Source: an uncultured Oscillospiraceae bacterium | GTDB taxonomy: Bacteria > Bacillota > Clostridia > Oscillospirales > Oscillospiraceae | Direction of reading: 5' to 3' | Assembly (NCBI GenBank): GCA_949948775.1 | Contig: CATLHC010000021.1 | Coordinates: 1 to 40,386, forward strand | DNA length: 40,386 bases | Part shown: positions 15,979 through 24,094 of the stretch, one piece after another | Position numbering within the stretch: the stretch's first letter is position 1 | How the letters are laid out: each line of letters starts with the position of its first letter | Position numbers and translations under genes: made by a program | Notes under the pieces: model-generated | Told to the model about the DNA's origin: nothing | The model's input: only the letters and a program-made list of their open reading frames with translations | Databases searched by the model: none

Positions 15979-17724
15979 TCAGGGCAGGGCGTACCTGCGC
16001 GTATATTCCCGGTACCGCTGCTGAAAGTCCTCGCTGCCGTCCCGGATCTCGCGCAGGGACTGGTGCAGGTTCAGGTTGTCATGGGCGGCGTCTATCACGC
16101 ACCCGGCGATATTGGAGCAGTGGTCCGCAGTGCGCTCCAGGTTGGTCAGCAGGTCCAGCCAGGCGAAGCCCGCGTCGATGGTGCAGCCGCCCTTTTGCAG
16201 ACGCAGAATGTGGCGGGTGCGCAGCCGCTCCTTCAGCCGGTCGATCACCTGCTCCAAGGGCTCCACCTTGGCGGCCGCCGCCAGATCGTTCTGGAGGAAG
16301 GCGGTAAGGGACAGCTCCAAAATGTCATGGACCGCGGCGGAAATCACGGACAGCTCCTCCTCCGCCGCGTCGGTAAGCCGCAGGTCCTTTTCCCGCAGCT
16401 CCTCCGCGGACTCCACAAGGTTGACCGCGTGATCCGCGATCCGTTCGAAGTCGCCGATCATTTTCAGCAGCTTCGCCGCCTCCCGGCTGTCGGGCTCGCT
16501 GATGCGCCGCGCGCTCAGATTCACAAGATAGGTTCCTAAAATATCCTCGTAGTGGTCGGTTTTCGCCTCCTTTTCCCGGACGGCGGCGGCGGTTTCCGCC
16601 GAATAATCGCGCAGCGTCTCCAGGGCCTCGTTCAAGGCGAGCACCGCGGTTTCCGCCATGTGGTTGGCCACAATATGGCACCGCTCCAGTGCGATGGAGG
16701 GCGTGGCGAACAGGCGCTCGTCCAGCTCGGAAAATACCTCCGGCTGTTTCGCGTCCGGCACGAGGACCGTGACCAGCCGCTCCAGGAAGCCGGACAGCGG
16801 CAGCATCAGGACGGTGCACAGCACGTTGAACACGGAGTGGGCCACGGCGATGCCCAGCAGAGACGCCGGTTCATCCAGCAGGGCCGGGCGCAGCAGCGCC
16901 CGGAGCAGGCAGAACACGGTCAGCCACACCGCCGTCCCAATCGTGTTGAAGGAGAGGTGGACCATGGCGGCGCGCTTGGCGTTTTTGTTGGCACCCACCG
17001 AGGAGAGAATCGCCGTCACACAGGTGCCGATATTCTGCCCCATGATGATGGGGATGGCCGCCCCGTAGGACACCTGGCCGGTGACGGCCAGCGCCTGCAA
17101 AATGCCCACGGAGGCGGAGCTGGACTGAATGACTGCCGTCAGCACGGCGCCGGCCAGCACGCCCAGAACCGGGTTTTTGAACAGGACAAACAGCTGCTGG
17201 AAGGCGGGGACGTCCCGCAGGCCGGACACGGCGCCGGACATGGACTCCATGCCAAACATCAGGGTGGCGAAGCCCAGCAGAATCATGCCGGTGTCCTTCT
17301 TTTTGGCGTCCTTGACAAACAGATAGAGAATGATTCCAATGAAGGCCAGCACCGGCGTGAAGGAGGACGGCTTTAAGAGCTGAATCAGCAGATTTCCGCT
17401 GTCAATCCCCGTAAGGCTTAAAAGCCATGCCGTGACAGTGGTGCCGATGTTCGCGCCCATGATGATATTGATGGCCTGCTTCAAGGTCATGATGCCGGAA
17501 TTGACGAAGCCCACCACCATGACCGTGGTGGCGGAGGAGCTTTGAATCACGGCGGTGACGCCAAGGCCCGTGAGAAGCCCGATGAATTTACCGGCGGTCA
17601 GCTTTTCCAGCAGTGTGCGCAGCTGCCCGCCTGCCCTGCGCTCCAGGGCCTGTCCCATGACGCCCATACCGAATAAAAACAGGCTCAGGCCGCCGAGCAG
17701 GGTGAGCGCGTCAAAAATGTTCAT
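15979..17724 (-). CDS. Na+/phosphate symporter family protein with PhoU-like C-terminal domain
   Basis: 581 aa. Two Na/Pi-cotransporter repeats are visible by their paired signatures, VIQSSSATTVMVVG in the first half and VIQSSSASVGILQALA in the second, each followed by a GxNIGT motif (MGANIGTTVTA, MGQNIGTCVTA). About nine membrane helices fill residues 1-335. From ~350 to the end are PhoU-like helical bundles. The protein imports phosphate with sodium. I chose the ATG at 17724 because AAAGGGGG lies ten bases upstream; the longer frame starting GTG at 17760 has no binding site. Three in-phase TTTACA boxes upstream indicate phosphate-starvation control. Confidence 0.9.
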   Translation of the reverse strand: MNIFDALTLLGGLSLFLFGMGVMGQALERRAGGQLRTLLEKLTAGKFIGLLTGLGVTAVIQSSSATTVMVVGFVNSGIMTLKQAINIIMGANIGTTVTAWLLSLTGIDSGNLLIQLLKPSSFTPVLAFIGIILYLFVKDAKKKDTGMILLGFATLMFGMESMSGAVSGLRDVPAFQQLFVLFKNPVLGVLAGAVLTAVIQSSSASVGILQALAVTGQVSYGAAIPIIMGQNIGTCVTAILSSVGANKNAKRAAMVHLSFNTIGTAVWLTVFCLLRALLRPALLDEPASLLGIAVAHSVFNVLCTVLMLPLSGFLERLVTVLVPDAKQPEVFSELDERLFATPSIALERCHIVANHMAETAVLALNEALETLRDYSAETAAAVREKEAKTDHYEDILGTYLVNLSARRISEPDSREAAKLLKMIGDFERIADHAVNLVESAEELREKDLRLTDAAEEELSVISAAVHDILELSLTAFLQNDLAAAAKVEPLEQVIDRLKERLRTRHILRLQKGGCTIDAGFAWLDLLTNLERTADHCSNIAGCVIDAAHDNLNLHQSLREIRDGSEDFQQRYREYTRRYALP

Positions 17725-17773
17725 GAGATGGGTGCCCCCTTTTTGCTTATCATGCACCACTTTAGCATTAAAA

Positions 17774-17813
17774 TGTAAAACCTGTCATCGGGGTTGTGTA
17801 AAATTCATGTAAA
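17774..17813 (-). promoter_or_regulatory. Pho-box-like repeats upstream of the Na/Pi transporter
   Basis: On the minus strand, TTTACA occurs three times: 17813-17808, 17802-17797 and 17779-17774. The first two are 11 bases apart and the third 23 bases further, all on one helix face. TTTACA-like repeats with 11-base period are the binding pattern of PhoP in Bacillus. The order relative to the transporter start fits an activator site. Confidence 0.65.
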
Positions 17814-17840
17814 ATTTGCGGCCAAGGCCGGGGTCCCGCT

Positions 17841-17876
17841 AAAAAAGCGCCCCCTGGAGAAACCTCCAGGGGGCGC
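17841..17876 (-). terminator. Terminator of the miaA-to-divIVA operon
   Basis: A perfect 13-bp stem (GCGCCCCCTGGAG with its complement, loop aaac at 17860-17863), followed on the minus strand by six T (17846-17841). It begins seven bases after the divIVA stop. Confidence 0.92.
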
Positions 17877-17882
17877 GTTCAT

Positions 17883-18617
17883 CTATTGAATCTGATAATC
17901 TTTGCCGAACTGTAGGTCGGTATACCGCCTGGTGGCGTCCGGGTCCAGCTCAAACTCCTCCTGCGGGGTGAGGGGCTGGGCCTCCTGAGGTTCCAGGTCG
18001 TCGGGCATGGGGGGCACGTCGTCGTCCGGCCCGATGGCCACCACCCGCCGGACGGCCTTCTGCTGGGCGGCGGCCTGCTGCTCCTCCTCTTGGCGGGCCT
18101 GGGCGTCCAGCGCCGCTTTGATCTCGGCGGAGGGATCGTCCTTCACCGCGGCGGCCGCCTCCGGCGGAACCAGGTCCCCCAGGCTGGACAAAAACAGCAT
18201 CTCGTCGTCGTGGGCCTGGGCCAGCTTGCGCACATAGGCGGCGGTGGACTCCTGGGCCTTTTTCAGCCGGTATTCCTCGGCGGCGACCTGCTTTTGCAGC
18301 TCGTCCACCCGGGCCTGCACGTCATGCTCCGCCTCGCTGACCAGGGCGGCCTGCTTCTTTTTGGCGTCCGCCACCAGATCGTCCGCCATCTTTTGGGCGG
18401 CCAGCAGGGTCTTGCGCATGGTGGCCTCGGTGGCGCGGTACTCCTCCACCGTGTCGGAGAGCACCTTCAGCTTGTTCTTCAAAATGGCGTTTTCGTTGTA
18501 TAGAGCGGTGTAGTCCTCGGTGAGCGCGTCCAAAAACTCGTCCACCATGGCCAGGTTGTAGCCGCCCAGGGTGGCCTTGGCAAAGGAGTGGCTGGCCACC
18601 TCCTGCGGAGTCATCAT
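17883..18617 (-). CDS. divIVA: DivIVA-domain cell division/polarity protein
   Basis: 244 aa. The conserved N-terminus reads MTPQEVASHSFAKATLGGYN followed by a FLDALTEDY segment, the membrane-curvature-sensing DivIVA domain, then a long coiled coil (about 35-165) and an acidic, disordered tail. DivIVA marks poles and division sites and recruits partners. The gene lies 20 bp after sepF, the standard ylm-cluster neighbourhood. Two start codons in tandem (18617 and 18614) are possible; AAGGGGG upstream fits either. Confidence 0.9.
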   Translation of the reverse strand: MMTPQEVASHSFAKATLGGYNLAMVDEFLDALTEDYTALYNENAILKNKLKVLSDTVEEYRATEATMRKTLLAAQKMADDLVADAKKKQAALVSEAEHDVQARVDELQKQVAAEEYRLKKAQESTAAYVRKLAQAHDDEMLFLSSLGDLVPPEAAAAVKDDPSAEIKAALDAQARQEEEQQAAAQQKAVRRVVAIGPDDDVPPMPDDLEPQEAQPLTPQEEFELDPDATRRYTDLQFGKDYQIQ

Positions 18618-18637
18618 AGCGTCAAGTCCCCCTTACG

Positions 18638-19105
18638 TCAGAAATACAGGCCGTTGTTTTCCAGCTCGTCGATGAGGTCGCCCAAAATCTCCACATTGTA
18701 GGGGGTGATGATATAAGTGGACAGGGCCACCTTTTTGATGGTGCCCTCGTTGGCGTAGGCCACGCCGGACAAAAAGTCGATGAGGCGGCGGGCGATGTTC
18801 TTATCGGTCTGTTCCAAGTTGAGCACCACGGTGCGCTTGTCACGCAGGTGGTCGGCAATCTCGCTGGCGTTCTCAAACCGGGTGGGGCTGACCAGCACCA
18901 CCTGGAGCTGGGTGGTGGTGTGGATGTTCACCACCTTGTTGCTGCGGCGGTCGGCGTCCCGGTCCGGGTCGCGGTCGGCACGGCTTCCCCGGTCACGGGG
19001 CATCTCCCGCACGTTGTTCACCGGGGTGAAATCCTCCTCATAGTCGTCCTCCTCCTCGTCCTCATAGGGGCGGGCAAGGCGCTTGAGTTCATCAAATAAG
19101 CTCAT
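18638..19105 (-). CDS. sepF: Cell division protein SepF
   Basis: 155 aa. The N-terminus MSLFDELKRLARPYEDEEED is the membrane-targeting helix plus acidic linker. The C-terminal domain has VVLVSPTRFENASEIADHL and VVLNLEQTDKNIARRLIDFLSG, the core of the FtsZ-bundling SepF fold, followed by FLSGVAYANEGTIKKV. SepF tethers FtsZ to the membrane at the septum. It sits between the PLPBP gene and divIVA as in other Firmicutes. Confidence 0.95.
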   Translation of the reverse strand: MSLFDELKRLARPYEDEEEDDYEEDFTPVNNVREMPRDRGSRADRDPDRDADRRSNKVVNIHTTTQLQVVLVSPTRFENASEIADHLRDKRTVVLNLEQTDKNIARRLIDFLSGVAYANEGTIKKVALSTYIITPYNVEILGDLIDELENNGLYF

Positions 19106-19150
19106 ACAGACGGTCTCCCTTCAATCGTGTGTAAAAGGAAGCGACAACGG

Positions 19151-19864
19151 TCAGTCCTTCCGCGGTGACATAGGCGGGCGGGGTCCGAACAGGGCGGAAC
19201 CCACGCGGATGCAGGTGGACCCCGCGGCGACGGCGTCCTGATAATCGCCGCTCATCCCCATGGAAAGCACGTCCATATCTATGTTATTATCCACCATTTC
19301 CCGCGTTATGTCAACAGCTAACTGACGCATTTTTTGAAAATATGGAAGATTGTCCCCCGGCCGGACGGCGGCGGGCGGGATACACATCAGCCCCTTCAGC
19401 CGCACGCCGCCCAGTTTCCCGGCCAATTGGGCGGCGTTGCGGGCTTCCTCGGGCGGGAAGCCGGACTTGGATTCCTCCCCCGCCAGGTTGATCTCCAGGA
19501 GAATGTCTTGGACGATCCCCAGCTTGTCCGCCTGGGCGGACACGGCCCGCAGCAGCTTCTCCGAGGACACGGAGTGGATCAGGTCCACCCGGCCCACCAC
19601 GTATTTCACCTTGTTGGTCTGGAGGTGGCCGATGAAGTGGAGCCGCGCCCCCTCATAGGCGTCGTCGTCCAGATGGGCGGTGAGCTCCTGCACCCGGTTT
19701 TCGCCGCACACGGTGATCCCAGCTTGGATGGCGGCGCGGATGGTGTCCGAGCTCTGGGTTTTGGTGGCGGCCAGCAGAGTGACGGACGCCGGGTCCCGCC
19801 CCGCCTTGACGGCGGCGGCGTCGATACCCGCGCGCACCTTGGCGATATTTTCCCTCAGGCCCAT
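19151..19864 (-). CDS. Pyridoxal-phosphate homeostasis protein (YggS/PLPBP family)
   Basis: 237 aa. It has the family's LLAATKTQSSDTIRAA segment, where the Lys binds PLP, CGENRVQEL, and HFIGHLQTNKVKYV. The C-terminal GMSGDYQDAVAAGSTCIRVGSALFG gives the phosphate-binding loop. PLPBP proteins buffer PLP in the cytoplasm and show no clear catalysis. Its ATG follows directly on the TGA of the HlyD-like gene, so translation is coupled. Position upstream of sepF matches the ylmE place in the ylm cluster. Confidence 0.93.
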   Translation of the reverse strand: MGLRENIAKVRAGIDAAAVKAGRDPASVTLLAATKTQSSDTIRAAIQAGITVCGENRVQELTAHLDDDAYEGARLHFIGHLQTNKVKYVVGRVDLIHSVSSEKLLRAVSAQADKLGIVQDILLEINLAGEESKSGFPPEEARNAAQLAGKLGGVRLKGLMCIPPAAVRPGDNLPYFQKMRQLAVDITREMVDNNIDMDVLSMGMSGDYQDAVAAGSTCIRVGSALFGPRPPMSPRKD

Positions 19865-21124
19865 TCAGCGCACCACCTTTCCGTCGTAGATATTGGAGGA
19901 GTTCAAAATGACCTCGTCTCCCGCCCGCAGGCGTTTGGCGGCGGACGGGTCGATGGGGCGCACCAGGTAGTAGGTGTCCGCAGTGTACAGCACCTCCACC
20001 TCCCGCCCCCAGGCCTGGGAGCGCTCGATGATGTAGACCTTATACCGATTTACCTCGCGGGTGGAGCCGTCCTCGTCGGTGACGGTCTCCGTCTCCACCC
20101 GGAGGGCCTTGCGGGGGATGCGGATGCCCTCCAGCTGTTGGGTGACCACATCCACCGTCTGCACCCGCAGCATGGCGGTGTCCGCCAGGTGGGAGCGGCA
20201 GGAGAAGACGGCCAGGGTCCGATCTTCCTCCAGAGAGACGCGCTCCAGGGTCATATCGATCTGCCCATAGTAGTCGCCGGAGAAATTGAGGGTATACGTT
20301 CTGCCCGACTGAAGCCCGGTGTCGTCGCCCTCCAAAAGCGCGGCGTAGTACCAGGTGGAGCCGGTGATCAGCTTGCCCACCGACAGAGCGTCGGGGGCGT
20401 GCTTTTCCGAGAGCAGGGCGGTCAGGGAGTCGGCGGTGAGCTCGTCCAGCATGGCGGGGGTGACGACGCCCTCCCAGCCGTCCACGCCGGCGGAGTAGAC
20501 GCCGGAGACGGGGGCGGACACCGTGGTGGACAGCTGGTTCAGGGAGTGGTTTAGCTCGGACAGCTGGGCCCGCTTGTCCGCGATGAGCTGAGCCAACTGT
20601 CCGGCGGCGCTGGCGTCGCCGTAGGTGTAGTCCCGCTTGAACACCATGGAGCGCAGGTTCAAAGCGCAGTCGTCCAAGTTGGTCAAGTCACCCTTGGCCG
20701 CCAGGGAGCGGAGGGAGACGATGGAGCCGATGACCTGGGCGTCGAGACGGGCGGAGTCGGTATTTTGGGTGCCGGAGCTGTAGGCGTACTCCAGCTGTTC
20801 GATTTCCGCCTCCAGGGAGCGGATGGACTGCCGGGTGGTCAGGGCGGAGGCGTCGCTGTACAGGAGGACCACCGGCTCTCCGGCGGCGGCCTTGGCGCCC
20901 TCGCCGATGATCTGGTCCACGTAGCCGCCGGAGCCGTTGAGCGGGGTCTCCTCCCGCACTAGGATGCCCAGGGCCTCGTGGCCCGCGTCCAGGGAATAGG
21001 AGTAGGCGTAGGTGGTGACAACGCCCTCCGCCCAGCCGCGAACGAAGTAGACGGCCAGGTAGACCGCTACGCCAAGGCACAGAACGGCGATCATGACTTT
21101 GGTGGCGATGGTGCTCTCTTTCAA
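19865..21124 (-). CDS. HlyD-like membrane-anchored protein in the sepF cluster
   Basis: About 419 aa. One N-terminal membrane helix (residues ~10-28, VMIAVLCLGVAVYLAVYFV) is followed by an extracellular part with a lipoyl/barrel-sandwich start (YVDQIIGEGAKAAAGEPVVLLYSD), a coiled-coil segment (about 95-195) and a return half (TVSAPVSGVYSAGVDGWEGVV). That layout is HlyD/RND-adaptor-like. No partner ABC or RND transporter is nearby, so it may have a cell-division or envelope role; this is inference from context. I prefer the TTG at 21124, with AAAGGA nine bases upstream; the frame extends further upstream without a usable start or homology. Confidence 0.7.
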   Translation of the reverse strand: MKESTIATKVMIAVLCLGVAVYLAVYFVRGWAEGVVTTYAYSYSLDAGHEALGILVREETPLNGSGGYVDQIIGEGAKAAAGEPVVLLYSDASALTTRQSIRSLEAEIEQLEYAYSSGTQNTDSARLDAQVIGSIVSLRSLAAKGDLTNLDDCALNLRSMVFKRDYTYGDASAAGQLAQLIADKRAQLSELNHSLNQLSTTVSAPVSGVYSAGVDGWEGVVTPAMLDELTADSLTALLSEKHAPDALSVGKLITGSTWYYAALLEGDDTGLQSGRTYTLNFSGDYYGQIDMTLERVSLEEDRTLAVFSCRSHLADTAMLRVQTVDVVTQQLEGIRIPRKALRVETETVTDEDGSTREVNRYKVYIIERSQAWGREVEVLYTADTYYLVRPIDPSAAKRLRAGDEVILNSSNIYDGKVVR

Positions 21125-21161
21125 TGGAATCAGTCCTTTTTCTCTCTGGTGCGGGGAGCCG

Positions 21162-21407
21162 CTATCCCTCCAGCTCCAAGGGGTGCTCCGGGGCGATGGT
21201 GGAGATGGCGTGCTTGTAAATGACCTGCTGCTTGCCGTCGCTGACCACCACCACCACGTAGGGGTCAAAGGCGGTGATGATCCCCCGGAGCTGGTAGCCG
21301 TTCATAAGGAACACGGTGACCCGGGCGGCTAAACGGCGGGCGGCACACAAAAAGGCGTCCTGAACGTTGGGCTGCTTGGTGACGGACACGGTGGATGTAA
21401 GACTCAT
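21162..21407 (-). CDS. hfq: RNA chaperone Hfq
   Basis: 81 aa, a single Sm domain. Sm1 reads VTVFLMNGYQLRGIITAFD, and the diagnostic Sm2 motif is YKHAIST. The N-terminus is longer than in E. coli and there is no acidic C-terminal tail. Hfq pairs small RNAs with mRNAs as a hexamer. It lies 36 bp downstream of miaA, the classic miaA-hfq order. AGGAG precedes the ATG by nine bases. Confidence 0.95.
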   Translation of the reverse strand: MSLTSTVSVTKQPNVQDAFLCAARRLAARVTVFLMNGYQLRGIITAFDPYVVVVVSDGKQQVIYKHAISTIAPEHPLELEG

Positions 21408-21443
21408 GTAAATGCACTCCTCTTTTTTTTAATACGAGCGCAT

Positions 21444-22388
21444 TTATTGTAAGCCACACGCCATGATAAGTTTTGTCGAAAAATCCAGGGCGGCGGAAAA
21501 ATCTGGAATCTTTTCCCAGTTAAACCAATAAGCTTGCTTGTTGCGGCGAAACCAGGTGAGCTGTCGCTTGGCGTACTGCCGGGAGCGGAGCTTGACCTCC
21601 TGCGCGCCCTCGGAGACGGGCCGGCCCTCCGAAATGGCGGCGGCCAGCTCCTTGTAGCCGATGGCCTGCATGGCGGTGCAGCTTTTGGGCACGCCCGAGG
21701 CCAGCAGCGCCCGGACCTCCCGCTCCAGCCCCCGTTCCATCATCTCGTCCACCCGGCGGTCGATGCGCTCCCACAGCCAGGGGCGCTGAGCGAAGTTCAG
21801 GGCGATGGTCAGCGGCGTATAGCGGTTTGGCAGGGTCCGGCTCTCCCGGTCGTGCTGGGTGATGGTTTTGCCGGTGGATAAATACACCTCCAGCGCCCGG
21901 ATGGTGCGCTTTTCATCCCTTGGATGGATCTTTTCCGCGGCGTCCGGGTCCACCTGCTCCAGCTGGGCGCGCAGGGCGGGCAGGCCCTCCGCCCGGGCGC
22001 GCCTTTGGAGGGTCTCCCGCAGGCCGCTGTCCGGCGCAAAGGGGGCGAACCGCCGCCCGGCCACCAAGTTGTCGATGTACAGCCCGGTGCCCCCCGCCAC
22101 GATGGGCAGCTTCCCGCGCCTGAGAATATCGTCCACGATGGGGACCGCTTCCCGGACGTACCGGGCCACGGAGTAGTTCTCCTCCGGGTCGGCCACGTCC
22201 AGCATGTGGTGAGGGACGCCCCGCATCTCCTCCAACCTGGGCTTGGCGGTGCCTACGTCCATGCGGCGGTAGACCTGCATGGAGTCGGCGGACACCACCT
22301 CCCCGCCGAAGCGCTGGGCCAGGGCTGCGGCCAAAGCGGTCTTTCCCGAGGCCGTAGGGCCGCAGACGACAAGAATGTTGGGTTCCAC
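21444..22388 (-). CDS. miaA: tRNA dimethylallyltransferase MiaA
   Basis: 314 aa. The P-loop GPTASGKTALA opens the protein, followed by SADSMQVYRRMDVGTAKP (substrate-binding, tRNA A37 recognition), the VAGGTGLYI motif and KLRSRQYAKRQLTWFRRN near the C-terminus. It adds the dimethylallyl group to A37 of tRNAs reading U-starting codons. The start is GTG at 22388 with GGAGG seven bases upstream. The promoter at 22421-22449 drives the whole minus-strand operon ending with divIVA. Confidence 0.95.
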   Translation of the reverse strand: MEPNILVVCGPTASGKTALAAALAQRFGGEVVSADSMQVYRRMDVGTAKPRLEEMRGVPHHMLDVADPEENYSVARYVREAVPIVDDILRRGKLPIVAGGTGLYIDNLVAGRRFAPFAPDSGLRETLQRRARAEGLPALRAQLEQVDPDAAEKIHPRDEKRTIRALEVYLSTGKTITQHDRESRTLPNRYTPLTIALNFAQRPWLWERIDRRVDEMMERGLEREVRALLASGVPKSCTAMQAIGYKELAAAISEGRPVSEGAQEVKLRSRQYAKRQLTWFRRNKQAYWFNWEKIPDFSAALDFSTKLIMACGLQ

Positions 22389-22420
22389 GGCCTCACCTCC
22401 GAATGTGATGTGTGCTGAAT

Positions 22421-22449
22421 ATTATACCGCATCGCATCAAGAATTACAA
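22421..22449 (-). promoter_or_regulatory. Promoter of the miaA operon
   Basis: On the minus strand: -35 TTGTAA (22449-22444), 17-base spacer, -10 TATAAT (22426-22421). The divergent PilZ promoter begins 25 bases away, so the two are close and could influence each other. Confidence 0.75.
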
Positions 22450-22474
22450 CCTCTTGGGAGCGGGCGGTGAGGTA

Positions 22475-22504
22475 TTGACATTTCAGCCCGGAAGCGGTTA
22501 TAAT
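22475..22504 (+). promoter_or_regulatory. Promoter of the PilZ gene
   Basis: TTGACA (22475-22480) and TATAAT (22499-22504), both perfect consensus, with an 18-base spacer. Confidence 0.8.
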
Positions 22505-22532
22505 TTATTGATAAGATTGGAGGGTGGATACC

Positions 22533-23258
22533 ATGGGCTTTTGGACATCGCTGCTTGGGCGCTCGGGCGACAGCCAGGCGGAGGATTCCGCGAATGAGAC
22601 CGCCGGGATGTTCCCCGAGCTGTACAACGGCATGACGCTGGACGTGGAAACCTCAGATGGCCGGCACATTCTCACCGGGCGGCTGGCGGGGTATACGGCC
22701 GGGGACAGCGCCCTCACCCTGGAACGGCTGCCCGGAGCCCTGTCCTTTGAGACCAGGGAAATGGGCACGTCGGTGACGGTCCGGGGGGTTAGCGAGGCCA
22801 TGACCCAGTTCTTCCTCCGGGGCACTGTGCAGGAGTCCTCGCGCCTGGTGTGCAGGCTGAAGGATATCAAGGTTAAGGCCATCCCGGAAAACCGCCGCGA
22901 CTTCCGGCTCCAGATGGGCGTGCCGGTGACGATGTATTACCAGGCGGACGAAAAGATGAGCCATCCGGAGGAGTGTACCCTGGTGGACATCAGCACCGGC
23001 GGGGCCTGCATCGAGTCGGAGTACCTCCACGCCGAGGACGAGGTGCTGCGGCTGAAGGTGAAGCTGATGGACTATACCCCGATGGAATTTTTGGGGGAGA
23101 TCATCCGGGTCACCGAATATCAGCCCGGCAGGTTCCGCTACGGCTTCCTGTTCGCCCAGCTGACCGAGCGGGAGCTGACCGAGCTGACCCGCACCCTGTA
23201 TAACATCCAGGTGGGCAACCGCTCCACTTGGGTGCGGAGTACGGAGGGACACTGGTGA
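22533..23258 (+). CDS. PilZ-domain protein, probable c-di-GMP receptor
   Basis: 241 aa. An N-terminal YcgR-type beta domain (about 28-110) precedes a C-terminal PilZ domain. The c-di-GMP motifs are intact: RRDFR at 121-125 (RxxxR) and DISTGG at 152-157 ([DN]xSxxG). The family links c-di-GMP to motility or surface behaviour. No flagellar or pilus gene is in the window, so its target is unknown. The ATG at 22533 follows GGAGG with nine bases between; an in-frame GTG at 22524 directly abuts the binding site and is unlikely. Strong consensus promoter upstream and terminator downstream make it monocistronic. Confidence 0.9.
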   Translation: MGFWTSLLGRSGDSQAEDSANETAGMFPELYNGMTLDVETSDGRHILTGRLAGYTAGDSALTLERLPGALSFETREMGTSVTVRGVSEAMTQFFLRGTVQESSRLVCRLKDIKVKAIPENRRDFRLQMGVPVTMYYQADEKMSHPEECTLVDISTGGACIESEYLHAEDEVLRLKVKLMDYTPMEFLGEIIRVTEYQPGRFRYGFLFAQLTERELTELTRTLYNIQVGNRSTWVRSTEGHW

Positions 23259-23282
23259 GTCCCGGCGCTGAATACTAGGGAT

Positions 23283-23320
23283 AAAAAGGTATCTGTTCCA
23301 TCGGGATGGATACCTTTTTT
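23283..23320. terminator. Terminator after the PilZ gene
   Basis: AAAAAGGTATC and GATACCTTTTTT pair, with an inner CCAT/ATGG extension. A-rich and T-rich arms make it potentially bidirectional. Confidence 0.85.
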
Positions 23321-23341
23321 GCCGTTTGTCCCTGTTGAGCC

Positions 23342-23370
23342 TTGCCGCAGGGGAGTTTTTTTGATATAAT
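23342..23370 (+). promoter_or_regulatory. Promoter of the shikimate kinase gene
   Basis: -35 TTGCCG (23342-23347), 17-base spacer, extended -10 TGATATAAT (TATAAT at 23365-23370). Confidence 0.65.
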
Positions 23371-23434
23371 GCCACAGTTATATACCTTTGGATTTGGGAA
23401 AGGCCGGCCGGAAGACGGTTGAGGGGGCGTGGGA

Positions 23435-23947
23435 ATGGACAACATAATCCTAATCGGGATGCCGGGGTCGGGCAAGAGCACCGTGGGCGTGGTGCTGGCC
23501 AAGGCCCTGGGCCTGCGCTTTGTGGACGTGGACCTGCTCATCCAAGAGCGGGAGGGCGCCCTGCTCCAGCAGCTCATCGACACCCAGGGCGTGGAGCGGT
23601 TCCTGGACCTGGAACGGGACGCCGTTCTGTCCCTGGACTGCCGGTATACCGTGGTGGCCCCCGGCGGGAGCTGTGTGTGCCGGGAGGAGTCCATCGCCCA
23701 CATGCGGCGGCTGGGTACGGTGGTCTACCTGAAGCTGCCCTTGGAGGACGTGGCGGGGCGCATCCGGAACCTGGCGTCCCGGGGCATCGCCCTCTCCCCT
23801 GGCCAGACCCTGGCCGATGTGTACCAGCACCGGGCGCCGCTGTATGAGCGGTGCGCCCACGTCACCGTCCCGGTCGGGGGCCAGAGCCTGGCGGACACGG
23901 TGGAAGCAGTGAAGAAAGCTCTGGCAAGAAGTGCGGAGCCGTCGTGA
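23435..23947 (+). CDS. aroK: Shikimate kinase family protein
   Basis: 170 aa. P-loop GMPGSGKST at 8-16, the DVD substrate-binding acidic pair (FVDVDLLIQ), a conserved ERFLDLERDAV helix and the APGGS loop. Shikimate kinase phosphorylates shikimate in aromatic amino acid synthesis. The family's GGG loop is shortened to PGG here, and no other aro gene is in the window, so a related small-molecule kinase cannot be excluded. The ATG at 23435 has GAGGGGG seven bases upstream; a GTG six bases earlier is less well placed. A structured element follows the stop. Confidence 0.8.
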   Translation: MDNIILIGMPGSGKSTVGVVLAKALGLRFVDVDLLIQEREGALLQQLIDTQGVERFLDLERDAVLSLDCRYTVVAPGGSCVCREESIAHMRRLGTVVYLKLPLEDVAGRIRNLASRGIALSPGQTLADVYQHRAPLYERCAHVTVPVGGQSLADTVEAVKKALARSAEPS

Positions 23948-23955
23948 GCAGCGGG

Positions 23956-24031
23956 CTAAGACCGGAGCGGAGCGAGTTGACCGGAGCCGCCAAAGGCGGC
24001 GCAGGTCGGCTTGCGGAGTCGTAGGTCTTAG
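23956..24031 (+). other. Long structured inverted repeat ahead of the RNA helicase gene
   Basis: Three nested stems: CTAAGACC (23956) with GGTCTTAG (to 24031); AGTTGACC with GGTCGGCT (two G-U pairs); and GCCGCC-aaa-GGCGGC at the tip. The two sides of the internal loop share GCGGAG. There is no T tract, so it is unlikely to be a terminator; it would sit in the leader of the helicase mRNA or the 3' end of the aroK mRNA. Confidence 0.6.
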
Positions 24032-24094
24032 AACCGCGTCGCGAACAGGCGAAGCATAACAACAGATTGATTAAGATAGGACGTAGAAAGGGAT

